Below, in pieces: positions 1-6,671 of a stretch of DNA of 18,451 nt. A program made the translations under genes and the position numbers. Source of the stretch: an uncultured Bacteroidales bacterium (GTDB taxonomy: Bacteria; Bacteroidota; Bacteroidia; Bacteroidales; UBA932); contig CAKUPC010000040.1 of the NCBI GenBank assembly GCA_934675095.1, forward strand, positions 1-18,451, written 5' to 3'. The notes below the pieces were generated by a model. It worked only from the letters and a program-made list of their open reading frames with translations. It ran no database searches and had not been told where the DNA came from. The stretch's first letter is position 1; each line of letters opens with the position of its first letter.

Positions 1-570
1 GTGATGCTCCTCGACATGAGTGAGGAATCCGTGCTCGTCCGCAGTTCCGATTCCGCGAGACACGGTGCCTGAATCTGAAAGAGTGTTGTCAATCTCGAAG
101 CCGACGAGCGCATATTTGCCCGTCGAACCCTCGTTCTTCTTGAACCAGTCAGCGAGTACCTTGAAGGACTCCTTTCCGTAGTAGTCGTCACCGTTGATGA
201 CGGCGAACGGCTCGTGAATGGCATCCTTCGCCATAAGCACGGCATGGTTGGTTCCCCAAGGCTTCACGCGCTCAGGGTTGAGAGCAAATCCTGCCGGAAT
301 CTTGTCGAGCTCCTGAATCACGAAGTCGAACTGCAGAGGGGTTCCGTCGAGGCATTTCACATGACTGTACCTTTCAGCGACGTGCTTCTTGAAGTCCTCA
401 AGGAAATATTCCCTGACGATATACACGACTTTTCCGAATCCTGCCTGTACGGCGTCATAGATTGAATAGTCGATGATTGTCTCGCCGTTAGGACCGAGTC
501 CGTCCATCTGTTTGAGTCCGCCGTAACGGCTGCCCATTCCGGCTGCAAGTACAAGAAGTGTAGGTTTCAT
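1..570 (-). CDS. Sugar nucleotidyltransferase (NTP_transferase family), C-terminus cut off by window
   Basis: An open frame runs from an ATG at 570 to the window edge, giving 190 residues with no stop. The N-terminus MKPTLLVLAAGMGSRYGGLK is the nucleotide-binding signature of NTP-transferases (LAAGxGxRxxG). It is followed by the GETIIDYSIYDA segment and, near residue 128, by the INGDDYY acidic motif expected to bind the metal and the NTP. The family transfers a nucleotidyl group from an NTP to a sugar phosphate, giving an NDP-sugar for envelope or polysaccharide synthesis in the cytoplasm. The sugar specificity cannot be read from this part. The start is secure because the signature begins at the first residue and the upstream leader is AT-rich. 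The gene is divergent from the septum-protein gene at 732, about 160 bp away. Confidence is high for the family and low for the substrate. Confidence 0.88.
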   Translation of the reverse strand, partial: MKPTLLVLAAGMGSRYGGLKQMDGLGPNGETIIDYSIYDAVQAGFGKVVYIVREYFLEDFKKHVAERYSHVKCLDGTPLQFDFVIQELDKIPAGFALNPERVKPWGTNHAVLMAKDAIHEPFAVINGDDYYGKESFKVLADWFKKNEGSTGKYALVGFEIDNTLSDSGTVSRGIGTADEHGFLTHVEEHH

Positions 571-696
571 AATATTTGTTTTTATTAAGTTATATCCTAT
601 TTATATATATTGATATGTGTACTCCCCGACCCATGGATTTTCACGCAAATTTTGCACAAAAATCGGGACAAAGTCGCAAAATCCTACAAAAATAGT

Positions 697-705
697 TAAT
701 TTTGC
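697..705 (+). promoter_or_regulatory. Bacteroidota -7 element before the FtsB/DivIC-like gene
   Basis: TAATTTTGC matches the TAnnTTTG consensus of the Bacteroidota primary sigma factor. I see no matching TTTG about 20 nt upstream, so only the -7 half is supported. If it is real, transcription starts around 709-712. That rules out the TTG at 702 as a start codon, since it lies inside the element, and favours TTG 732. Confidence 0.5.
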
Positions 706-731
706 AGAGATATGCGGTAATTTTTTTTGTT

Positions 732-1079
732 TTGAGCAGGATTAAGGACATATGTGAGAAGACAAAGGGCGCTTTCAGTAAACTGAGGGACGCTCTACGG
801 GATCCGAAGAAGTCGTTTCTGTGCTTTGCGGGGGTGGTTCTGGCCGTATTCCTCTACGCCTGGACCTTCGGACACGGAAATACATTCATCAGCTGGATTC
901 GCGCCAAGGCCGAAATCGTGTCGATGAACCGGCAGATTCGGGAATATGAGGAAAAGGCTCTTGAAATGGACGGCCGCATCAATGACCTGAAAACCAACCG
1001 TGATTCCCTTGAAAAATTCGCCCGTGAAAAATTCTTCTTCTCCGCCCCCGACGAGGATATCTATGTCGTCGGGGAATGA
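732..1079 (+). CDS. Septum formation initiator family protein (FtsB/DivIC-like)
   Basis: This is a small bitopic membrane protein of 115 aa from TTG 732. It has a short basic cytoplasmic N-terminus, one membrane helix at about residues 29-48 (SFLCFAGVVLAVFLYAWTF) and then a heptad-rich, charged coiled coil at about 58-100. The C-terminal EKFAREKFFFSAPDEDIYVV matches the FtsB/DivIC pattern in which a REKF(Y/F) motif is followed by an acidic stretch. The family bridges early and late divisome proteins with FtsL and FtsQ at the septum. The start is uncertain. The frame is open back to TTG 702, but that codon overlaps a -7 promoter element, and the only nearby ATG (712) is out of frame and stops after two codons. 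TTG 732 gives a usual length and an MSRIKD start. It is not part of an obvious operon. Confidence 0.8.
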   Translation: MSRIKDICEKTKGAFSKLRDALRDPKKSFLCFAGVVLAVFLYAWTFGHGNTFISWIRAKAEIVSMNRQIREYEEKALEMDGRINDLKTNRDSLEKFAREKFFFSAPDEDIYVVGE

Positions 1080-1103
1080 ACTCGTGTGGAGGGGAAGTGC
1101 GGA

Positions 1104-1128
1104 CGGCAATCGTGAAAGGCGATTGCCG
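1104..1128 (+). terminator. Hairpin downstream of the FtsB/DivIC-like gene, possible transcript end
   Basis: CGGCAATCG (1104-1112) and CGATTGCCG (1120-1128) form a perfect 9-bp stem with a 7-nt loop, 24 bp after the stop codon. No T-run follows, so it is not a classical intrinsic terminator. It may instead mark a 3' end or stabilise the transcript. Confidence 0.4.
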
Positions 1129-1153
1129 CGATAGGAACAATTCATAACCGTTG

Positions 1154-1186
1154 TTTGGCGGGTGTGGAATAAGGATGTACCTTTGC
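1154..1186 (+). promoter_or_regulatory. Bacteroidota-type promoter for the 47-aa ORF
   Basis: TTTG (1154-1157), a 20-nt spacer and TACCTTTG (1178-1185) fit the -33/-7 promoter form of this phylum. The predicted start of transcription near 1192 leaves about 30 nt of leader, with AAAGG at 1213-1217 just before the ATG at 1223. Confidence 0.7.
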
Positions 1187-1222
1187 AATCGTAAAAATTA
1201 GTGATATAAAGTAAAGGTATTT

Positions 1223-1366
1223 ATGAAAACGGCAATTTTTGTTTCTTTGGTTGTTATTTGCGCAGTTGCCTCATTGTTCAACGCTTATGCCAAGTCAGGC
1301 AAGCATCTCTCATTCGTCGTAAGGCGCCACAAGGATATGGACGTAAGGGACGGGATGGTCAAGTAA
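1223..1366 (+). CDS. 47-aa exported or membrane peptide, unknown function
   Basis: ATG 1223 opens a 47-codon frame ending with TAA at 1364-1366. The N-terminus MKTAIFVSLVVICAVASLF has a Lys, a long hydrophobic core and then NAYAKS, so it reads either as a Sec signal peptide cleaved after AYA or as a single membrane anchor. The remaining 25 or so residues are basic, rich in Lys, Arg and His, and end DVRDGMVK. Support for a real gene comes from the good promoter (1154-1186), the AAAGG ribosome-binding-like sequence 5 nt before the ATG and the hairpin with a T-run about 40 bp after the stop. I do not recognise the family. It lies between a septum-protein gene and a LysR regulator and shows no clear functional link to either. 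Confidence 0.6.
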   Translation: MKTAIFVSLVVICAVASLFNAYAKSGKHLSFVVRRHKDMDVRDGMVK

Positions 1367-1374
1367 TTGTAACA

Positions 1375-1406
1375 TTTGAATTTTAGTCCCGAATGAACTA
1401 TATTTG
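1375..1406 (+). promoter_or_regulatory. Bacteroidota-type promoter for lysR
   Basis: TTTG (1375-1378), a 20-nt spacer and TATATTTG (1399-1406) match the -33/-7 consensus fully. The expected start of transcription is near 1412, only about 25 nt before ATG 1438. The last base of the -7 element is the first base of the hairpin at 1406-1430. Confidence 0.75.
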
Positions 1407-1430
1407 CAGGTAATTTTTACCTGCTTTTTT
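1406..1430 (+). terminator. Perfect hairpin plus T-run: terminator of the 47-aa gene and/or lysR operator
   Basis: GCAGGTAA (1406-1413) pairs with TTACCTGC (1417-1424) across a 3-nt loop and is followed by six Ts (1425-1430). The form is that of an intrinsic terminator, suiting the 47-aa gene that ends at 1366. The stem overlaps the end of the lysR -7 element and the lysR start of transcription, so the same palindrome could also be an operator. Confidence 0.6.
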
Positions 1431-1437
1431 GATTTTT

Positions 1438-2343
1438 ATGGAACTGCGTCATCTACAGGCATTTGTAAAACTTACACAGACATTGAACTTTTCGGCGGCG
1501 GCAAGCGAGCTGTGCATCACGCAGAGCACGCTGTCGGCGACCATCAGGCAGCTTGAGGACGACCTCGGGGTCGAGCTCTTCACTCGCAACAGCCACGGGG
1601 TCACCATTACGGAGGCCGGCGAGCAGCTGCTCCCGTTCGCGCAGGAAGCTCTCTATCAGGCGGAGAACTGCGTGAGCCGGATGTATGACCTGAGCAACAT
1701 GAAGTGCGGCAGGCTGAAAATCGGAGTCACGCACTCATTCTCCCTGATGATGGTGGAGGCCATCCTCGCGTTCAACAAGCAGTACCCGGGCATCGAGCTT
1801 GAAATTCACTACAAGACGATGGGGGAACTCCTGGACAAGCTCATCAAGCACGAACTTGACTTTGTGCTCTCCTACAAGCCTTCGATAACGAGCCCGCTCA
1901 TCGAGTCGCACGTGATTTTCGATGACAAGCTCTCGCTCGTCGTCTCCCAGGACAATCCTCTCGCCTCGCTTCAGTCGGTGAGGGTTGAGGAACTTGCGAA
2001 GTACAGGCTGGCTCTTCCGGCGAAGGGACTTCAGGCCCGCAATCTTCTGGAGGAGCTGTGCAAGGCACACGGAACGGAGGTGAAGGCCGCCATCGAGTTC
2101 GACCTCATCACGCCGCTTCTCAGGCTTGTGTATAACAGCAACTTCGCGACCGTGCTCTCTTCCGCGTCAATCCAGTCCCACGACTATCTCCGGGCGATTC
2201 CGATTGACGCCGACCACAACCTGATGGAGGGCTCGTTCCACATACTCAAGGGCGCCTACAAGAAGAAGTCGGCCAAGGAGTTCATCAGGATTCTGTGCGA
2301 GACTGAGGCTGTGAGGCAGCGACGCATCGACGGCTTTGAATGA
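1438..2343 (+). CDS. LysR family transcriptional regulator
   Basis: This 301-aa protein has the usual length and layout of the LysR family. A winged helix-turn-helix spans about residues 3-62 (MELRHLQAFVKL, then LCITQSTLSATIRQLEDDLG and LFTRN). A periplasmic-binding-protein-like effector domain spans about 88-295 (GRLKIGVTHSF). The frame is open a little upstream to a TTG at 1429, but ATG 1438 gives the standard MELRHLQ start. It has its own promoter (1375-1406). The permease gene begins only 7 nt after its stop on the same strand, so the two are probably co-transcribed and the regulator probably controls that transporter. Most LysR genes are divergent from their target, so this co-directional arrangement is slightly unusual. 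The effector is unknown. Confidence 0.92.
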   Translation: MELRHLQAFVKLTQTLNFSAAASELCITQSTLSATIRQLEDDLGVELFTRNSHGVTITEAGEQLLPFAQEALYQAENCVSRMYDLSNMKCGRLKIGVTHSFSLMMVEAILAFNKQYPGIELEIHYKTMGELLDKLIKHELDFVLSYKPSITSPLIESHVIFDDKLSLVVSQDNPLASLQSVRVEELAKYRLALPAKGLQARNLLEELCKAHGTEVKAAIEFDLITPLLRLVYNSNFATVLSSASIQSHDYLRAIPIDADHNLMEGSFHILKGAYKKKSAKEFIRILCETEAVRQRRIDGFE

Positions 2344-2350
2344 ATAAAAT

Positions 2351-3532
2351 ATGGAATGGTTAAATAATTTGGTGTCGGGACAGGGCGTGGCACATTCGAT
2401 AATAATAATCGCCCTGACAATCACGGCGGGACTGCTGTGCGACAGAATCAAGATAAAGGGCGTGAAGCTCGGCGTGACGTGGATTCTGTTCATCGGCATA
2501 TTCCTCGGACAGCTCGGTTTTACCCTTGATCCAACGACCTGTCACTTCGTCAAGGAGTTCGGACTCATACTATTTGTGTATTCGATAGGTCTGGAGGTCG
2601 GGCCTCATTTCTTCTCTTCGTTCAAGAGCGGGGGAGTGACGCTGAACCTGCTCGCGACCGGCATAGTGCTGCTCGGAACGGTCACCGCCTATCTGATTCA
2701 CGTCATCACCGGTGAGGACCTTTTCGCGATGACCGGCGTTCTCTACGGCTCGGTGACCAACACTCCGGGACTCGGCGCGGCTCAGCAGACATTTTCCGAC
2801 CTGAACGAGGGATTGAACAACGCCAAGTTCGCCTGCGGATATGCAGTCGCCTACCCGATGGGAGTTATGGGAATCATACTGAGCGTCATATTCATACGAG
2901 TTATTTTCCGCATCAGCCTCGACAAGGAGCAGAAGCACGATACGAAGATTGACCATGAGGCCAAGGCAGCCGTGGCCCAGAAGATTGAGTCTCCGGATGT
3001 CGGACCTGTCTTTCTCGGCATCATGCTCGGCGTGCTTCTCGGCTCGATTCCGATTTTCTTCCCGGGAATGTCGGTTCCGGTCAAGCTCGGACTTGCCGGC
3101 GGCCCGCTCATAGTTTCCATACTCATCTCCTCGTTCAGCGCCAAGGTGGGGCTCCGCACTGGCATCTCCCCGTCGGCGAACCTGATGATGCGTCAGGTGG
3201 GCATCTGCCTCTTCATCGCCGCCGTGGGCATCAGCGCCGGTGACGGATTCATCGAAACCATCATGAACGGCGGCTACTGGTGGATTCTCTATGCCTTCAT
3301 CATCTCGACGCTTCCGCTCCTGATTGTTGCGGCGTTCGCGCGTATTGTGCTGCACCTGAACTACTTCGCCATCATAGGAATGATTGCCGGAGCCACCACC
3401 GACCCGCCCGCCCTTGCCTACGCGAACTCCATCTGCGAGAGCGACGAGGCCGCGGTTGCCTATTCGACGGTCTATCCGCTGTCGATGTTTCTGCGGATTC
3501 TGGCAGCCCAGGTATTAGTGCTGATAGCATGA
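2351..3532 (+). CDS. AspT/YidE-type antiporter-like permease lacking the central RCK_C domains
   Basis: This is a 393-aa polytopic membrane protein with an internal duplication. The first half (about 10-188) carries GSVTNTPGLGAAQ at 133-145, and the second half (about 218-393) carries GATTDPPALAYA at 347-358. These are the paired signatures of the aspartate-alanine antiporter / YidE / YbjL family. Family members are usually about 540-560 aa because two TrkA-C (RCK_C) domains sit between the halves. Here that cytoplasmic part is only about 30 charged residues (188-217, DKEQKHDTKIDHEAK), so the regulatory domains are absent while both membrane halves look complete. The substrate is unknown; amino acids or dicarboxylates are family-based guesses. 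It follows lysR by 7 nt and is followed by a strong terminator, so the two form a closed operon. Confidence 0.82.
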   Translation: MEWLNNLVSGQGVAHSIIIIALTITAGLLCDRIKIKGVKLGVTWILFIGIFLGQLGFTLDPTTCHFVKEFGLILFVYSIGLEVGPHFFSSFKSGGVTLNLLATGIVLLGTVTAYLIHVITGEDLFAMTGVLYGSVTNTPGLGAAQQTFSDLNEGLNNAKFACGYAVAYPMGVMGIILSVIFIRVIFRISLDKEQKHDTKIDHEAKAAVAQKIESPDVGPVFLGIMLGVLLGSIPIFFPGMSVPVKLGLAGGPLIVSILISSFSAKVGLRTGISPSANLMMRQVGICLFIAAVGISAGDGFIETIMNGGYWWILYAFIISTLPLLIVAAFARIVLHLNYFAIIGMIAGATTDPPALAYANSICESDEAAVAYSTVYPLSMFLRILAAQVLVLIA

Positions 3533-3589
3533 CATCCCCTTTCTTTCAGAGATTTATAGAGAGGAATATAAAAGAAAAACTATAAAGAA

Positions 3590-3632
3590 AACCGGCTCGG
3601 ACTGTTGGGTCTGGGCCGGTTGGTGGTTTTTT
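3590..3632 (+). terminator. Intrinsic terminator of the lysR-permease operon
   Basis: AACCGGC (3590-3596) pairs with GCCGGTT (3615-3621), and the stem continues inward through TCGGAC/GTCTGG with two G-T pairs to a 6-nt loop. A T-run follows at 3627-3632. The hairpin lies about 57 bp after the permease stop. It lies between the ends of two convergent genes. Confidence 0.85.
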
Positions 3633-3666
3633 GAAAATATTGGAATAAGGTCCTTTGGGAGGAGGA

Positions 3667-4113
3667 CTACTTTATAAGGTTACCTGTCTGGTCGAGGCTG
3701 AAGGCGAACCAGTCGGAGCAGTCCTGATAGCTGTACGGGATGTATTCCGCGCAGTGGACGAACGCGAGGTTCTGCTTTTTGTTCACATAGACATCGACCT
3801 TGAGCCCGTTTCCGGCCTCGGTTTCGCTCCAGTCCATCTTGGACGGGTCGTTCTTGAGGGCGTCGAGAATCTCGGACTTGCGGCTTGCCGGGAAATACTT
3901 GGTCTTCTTGCAGAAGCAGATTCCGGACTTGCAGTCTTTGTAGCCGGACTTTGTGGTGCAGAAGAGCACGACTCCGCAGAACGCGAGGCAGCATCCGAGT
4001 ATGTTCACTCCGACGGAGGAGGGGATTATCACTGTGATGATTCCCGCGATGACGAGAACCGAAGATATGGTTATGTCGAGCGCGTTGTGCACCCGTTTGA
4101 AATCTTTTGTCAT
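3667..4113 (-). CDS. Hypothetical cysteine-rich membrane protein, 148 aa
   Basis: I do not recognise this protein. It has a short basic N-terminus, two closely spaced hydrophobic helices (about residues 14-31 and 35-52) and a soluble C-terminal domain of about 95 residues. Nine cysteines stand out (positions 41, 42, 46, 52, 61, 66, 68, 121 and 132), including CKSGICFC just after the second helix. These might form disulfides or bind metal, but no named motif is met. The C-terminal part has aromatic residues and strand-like segments (GLKVDVYVNKKQNLAFVHC). ATG 4113 is preceded by an AT-rich leader on its strand. The gene is convergent with the permease and lies in the same direction as the secreted protein at 4192-4620, with a 78-bp gap. 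The context does not suggest a role. Confidence 0.65.
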   Translation of the reverse strand: MTKDFKRVHNALDITISSVLVIAGIITVIIPSSVGVNILGCCLAFCGVVLFCTTKSGYKDCKSGICFCKKTKYFPASRKSEILDALKNDPSKMDWSETEAGNGLKVDVYVNKKQNLAFVHCAEYIPYSYQDCSDWFAFSLDQTGNLIK

Positions 4114-4191
4114 AGTATTATATTATTTGTTTTTAGATGAATCTGTCATCTCGAACGAAGAGAGAAAAATTTTTGCTTTTGGGAGCGGTTT

Positions 4192-4620
4192 CTAAATCCG
4201 CAGGCGTTCGAGAACTATGGCTGATGAGAGTCCGGACAGGGCTCCGCTCACGGGACTCGTGATGCAGTCCAGCATGAAATTGCCGGGACGTGCAGTGCAG
4301 ACAGTCTTTCCGCTGCGGAAGAATCCCGTGCGCGAATGCTGCTGCGGACTGTTGTTTCTCTCTTCGGAGAAATTGCGGACGCGGGAAGCCGAGCTGACGG
4401 TCCTTGCGGCAGAAAATACAAGGCCTCCGTCATTCAGGGCTGTCCGGTTGCACCAGTCCGCATCTTCCTGCCCTCTGTCCTGACTGCTTAAAAGTGACGA
4501 TTGTGAATTGATCTGTTCTTCATGAAAGGCATCATTTCCCTGCACGACCTCAGTCCCGCGAGTTCCCGACAGGGCAAACACGGCGACAGCGAGTGCTATG
4601 AGTCTGACAAATGCCTTCAT
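4192..4620 (-). CDS. Predicted secreted hypothetical protein, 142 aa
   Basis: ATG 4620 begins MKAFVRLIALAVAVFALSGT, a good Sec signal peptide. The rest is Ser-, Arg- and Asn-rich and low in hydrophobics, with no domain I recognise. The frame also opens at a TTG at 4629, but ATG 4620 places the Lys directly before the hydrophobic core. On this strand a TATATTTGC -7 element (4656-4648) lies about 28 nt upstream, which supports both the gene and the start. The C-terminal half is unusual in composition and could be drifting or non-functional, so I am moderately sure that a protein is made and not sure of any function. Confidence 0.5.
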   Translation of the reverse strand: MKAFVRLIALAVAVFALSGTRGTEVVQGNDAFHEEQINSQSSLLSSQDRGQEDADWCNRTALNDGGLVFSAARTVSSASRVRNFSEERNNSPQQHSRTGFFRSGKTVCTARPGNFMLDCITSPVSGALSGLSSAIVLERLRI

Positions 4621-4647
4621 GAAAGCCAATCAATAAATCAATTTAAC

Positions 4648-4656
4648 GCAAATATA
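4648..4656 (-). promoter_or_regulatory. -7 promoter element for the secreted protein at 4192-4620
   Basis: Read on the minus strand, TATATTTGC fits TAnnTTTG. The transcript would begin about 20 nt before ATG 4620. No good TTTG at the -33 distance was found, so this is a half-supported promoter. Confidence 0.5.
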
Positions 4657-4857
4657 GTCTTTTTATTTGATATTGTTCCGCTAAAGGCACATTCTGAATG
4701 TCAAAATGTCACGGGCTGTCAGTGGCGTGTCTGCGGCTGAGAGGTTGGCTTCAAATTTGTTCGCGGATTCCGTCGGGGCTGCAAAGCCCTGCACATATCG
4801 GTTACTGAAGTTTTGCAGTTTGCGGACTTCATTTGTTTAACTTAAAGATTTTGGATT

Positions 4858-5472
4858 ATGTTGGATTTTATTTCACAGATGACCGGAAAGGCCGCCAAGG
4901 CCGTGAAGAACTGGTGGCTGCTTCTCGTTGCCGGAGTGCTCGGCATTGCAGCCGGAATCGCTGTTTTTTGTTTCCCCGCAGACAGCTACTATGTTTTCAG
5001 TGTTATGTTCGGTGTAATAATGCTTGTCACCGGCGTCACGGAACTCGTCGTAGCGGTGAGCAGCCGCAACTGGTTCATGATGAGGGGCTACAACATCGTC
5101 GGAGGCATACTCGACATCATAGTCGGAATCATGCTCTGCTCCTGGCCTCAGGTCACGATGGCCACGCTTCCGATTTTCCTCGGTATCTGGCTCATCTACC
5201 ACAGCTTTATGATTATCGGCCTTGCCGGTGATATGAGTGCATTCAAGGTGTCAGGTTCTGGCTGGCTTATCTGCGGTGGCATACTGATGCTCCTGCTCTC
5301 GATTCTGATTGTCCTCAATCCGTTCACGCTTGGAGTCAATGTTGTCGTGATTCTGCTCGGCATTGGTCTCATCGTCTTCGGCGCAGTCCTCGTTGGTGCG
5401 TCAGTTCGCCTGAGCAAGGTGCACAGCTACTTCAAGGAACTGAATGATGCCAATGGCGTAGAAGAACAATAA
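4858..5472 (+). CDS. DUF308/HdeD-like integral membrane protein
   Basis: This 204-aa protein is almost entirely membrane helix. About six helices occur in pairs, each pair holding a Gly-rich repeat such as GVLGIAAGIAVFCFPA, GGILDIIVGIMLCSWP and GGILMLLLSILIVLNP. This spaced helix / proline-ended repeat is typical of the DUF308 family, which includes the E. coli acid-resistance membrane protein HdeD. The length matches that family. The first 17 residues are amphipathic and Lys-rich, and the C-terminus (KVHSYFKELNDANGVEEQ) is a charged cytoplasmic tail. The function in Bacteroidota is not established. The gene is divergent from the secreted protein upstream, and its stop codon abuts that of the AraC gene with no bases between, so the two transcripts must overlap at their 3' ends. 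Confidence 0.8.
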   Translation: MLDFISQMTGKAAKAVKNWWLLLVAGVLGIAAGIAVFCFPADSYYVFSVMFGVIMLVTGVTELVVAVSSRNWFMMRGYNIVGGILDIIVGIMLCSWPQVTMATLPIFLGIWLIYHSFMIIGLAGDMSAFKVSGSGWLICGGILMLLLSILIVLNPFTLGVNVVVILLGIGLIVFGAVLVGASVRLSKVHSYFKELNDANGVEEQ

Positions 5473-6384
5473 TCAGTTTCTGATGTACTCGTTAGGGGTC
5501 ATTCCGGTGGCTTTTTTGAAAACTCGGGTAAAGTGCTGAGGATACTGGAATCCCAGTTCCCAGGCAACCTGCGATATTGATTTCTCGGGATCGAGCAGAC
5601 GCTCCTTCCCGAGACTTATTATTTTACGCTGGATGTATTCCTGGGCGGAACTTCCGGTTTCCTTGCGGATGAGGTCTCCGAAATAGTTGGGGGAGAGGCA
5701 GAGTTCTCCGGCACACCAGCGGACCGTCGGAAGTCCGTTCCGCATGGCGTTGTCTCCCTCGAAATACTTGTTGAGCAGTGCCTCGAAGCGAGTCAGTATG
5801 TCTTTGTTAACATTTTCTCGCGTGACGAACTGCCGCTCGTAAAACCTTAGGCAATAGTCGAGAAGCAGCTCTATATTCGTGGAAATCAGCCTCTTGCTGA
5901 GCCGGTCTATTGAATGCTCCAGCTCCTGACTGATGTTTCCGAGACAGTCGATGAACACGGCCCGCTCCCTCTCCGAAAGATGCAGGGCCTCGTTGGACTC
6001 GTAGGAGAAGAAGGAATACTCCCCGATGTGCCGCCCGAGCGACGTTCCGTGAATCAGGTCGGGGTGAAATACCAGCGCCCATCCCTTGGGCTGGAACACC
6101 TCGCCGTTGTCCTCAACCCCGACGACTTGCCCCGGCGCGATGCACACGACCGTACCTTCCTGATAGTCATACTTCTGCCTTCCGTAAATCAGGTCCCCGC
6201 ATTTCACTTCCTTCAGGAACACCGCATAGAATCCGAACTTGTGCCGGCAGTGCCTCATCGGCGGGCACTTCGACCAGTCAATCACGCTCACGAGCGGGTG
6301 AAGCGTCTCCACTCCGAAAAGGTCGTTATATTCCGCGACGGTCTCTATCGTCTGTATCTCAGTTGCCTTGTTCTCGTTTGCCAT
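5473..6384 (-). CDS. AraC family transcriptional regulator
   Basis: This 303-aa protein has an N-terminal cupin-like sensing part (about residues 25-115, with GTVVCIAPGQVV and WALVFHPDLIHGT), a helical linker and a C-terminal AraC DNA-binding domain (about 223-302). The two helix-turn-helix units include LSPNYFGDLIRKETG and ISQVAWELGFQYPQHFTRVF, ending in the usual GMTPNEYIRN. ATG 6384 fits the promoter element at 6465-6473. It is divergent from the ROK kinase gene with a 287-bp shared upstream region, so it is a candidate local regulator of the sugar-acid locus. However, the palindrome there is LacI-like, not the direct repeat usual for AraC proteins. The ligand cannot be predicted. Confidence 0.9.
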   Translation of the reverse strand: MANENKATEIQTIETVAEYNDLFGVETLHPLVSVIDWSKCPPMRHCRHKFGFYAVFLKEVKCGDLIYGRQKYDYQEGTVVCIAPGQVVGVEDNGEVFQPKGWALVFHPDLIHGTSLGRHIGEYSFFSYESNEALHLSERERAVFIDCLGNISQELEHSIDRLSKRLISTNIELLLDYCLRFYERQFVTRENVNKDILTRFEALLNKYFEGDNAMRNGLPTVRWCAGELCLSPNYFGDLIRKETGSSAQEYIQRKIISLGKERLLDPEKSISQVAWELGFQYPQHFTRVFKKATGMTPNEYIRN

Positions 6385-6464
6385 ATTTCCGTATATTCAG
6401 TATCTTTCAGAAAATTTTGCCCGGAGCCGGTGCCTCTTTTTCAGAGTATCCGTCTCATTTCACG

Positions 6465-6473
6465 GCAAATATA
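6465..6473 (-). promoter_or_regulatory. -7 promoter element for the AraC regulator gene
   Basis: On the minus strand TATATTTGC fits TAnnTTTG, giving a leader of roughly 75 nt before ATG 6384. A TTTC at a 22-nt distance is only a weak -33 match. Confidence 0.5.
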
Positions 6474-6562
6474 GCACATAAAAACGATTCCGCGCATCCG
6501 AAACCTCCGTCGTTCCGTAATCGATATAACATATTCCGTAATATGGGTCACCTCCATTTCCA

Positions 6563-6602
6563 GCAGATTTTAACGAAAATTTCTGTAAATTTCAGGCAGT
6601 TT
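6563..6602 (+). repeat. 40-bp direct repeat, copy A (upstream of ROK kinase)
   Basis: This 40-bp element matches 34 of 40 positions with 7569-7608. It begins GCAGATTTT and ends with TTTCAGGCAGTTT, both identical in the two copies. It sits just upstream of the palindrome at 6606-6621. It could be a regulator binding site or the trace of a duplicated promoter region. Confidence 0.7.
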
Positions 6603-6605
6603 CTT

Positions 6606-6646
6606 CCGTGTGCGTACACGGAATATCGCTTTTATTTCGTATCTTG
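6606..6646 (+). promoter_or_regulatory. LacI-type palindromic operator and promoter of the ROK kinase gene
   Basis: CCGTGTGCGTACACGG (6606-6621) is palindromic at 14 of 16 positions with a central CG, the form of LacI-family operators. Eighteen nt later comes TATCTTG (6640-6646), a shortened -7 element. The palindrome therefore occupies the place of the -33 box. The whole 41-bp block matches 35 of 41 positions in the EIIC promoter (8951-8991). The distance from palindrome to ATG is 50 nt here and 52 nt there. Confidence 0.75.
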
Positions 6647-6671
6647 TGAGATATTTGAAAATTACGGGATT

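Noticed and set aside
2570..3355. 261-aa open frame on the minus strand
   Set aside because: It lies wholly inside the permease gene, has no hydrophobic or domain pattern and is rich in charged residues, as expected of an antisense shadow of a GC-rich membrane gene.
4217..4483. 88-aa open frame on the plus strand opposite the secreted protein
   Set aside because: No promoter, signal or domain. The minus-strand frame has both a signal peptide and a -7 element.
5914..6474. 186-aa open frame on the plus strand
   Set aside because: Antisense to the AraC regulator, which has recognisable helix-turn-helix motifs.
6606..6621. Operator of the divergent AraC protein
   Set aside because: The site is a compact palindrome with central CG, typical of LacI-family dimers, and it recurs at the EIIC gene far from araC. 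An AraC role is not excluded but is less likely.
6363..6671. 103-codon upstream extension of the ROK frame
   Set aside because: It crosses the operator and promoter of the gene, and the ROK signature begins exactly at ATG 6672.
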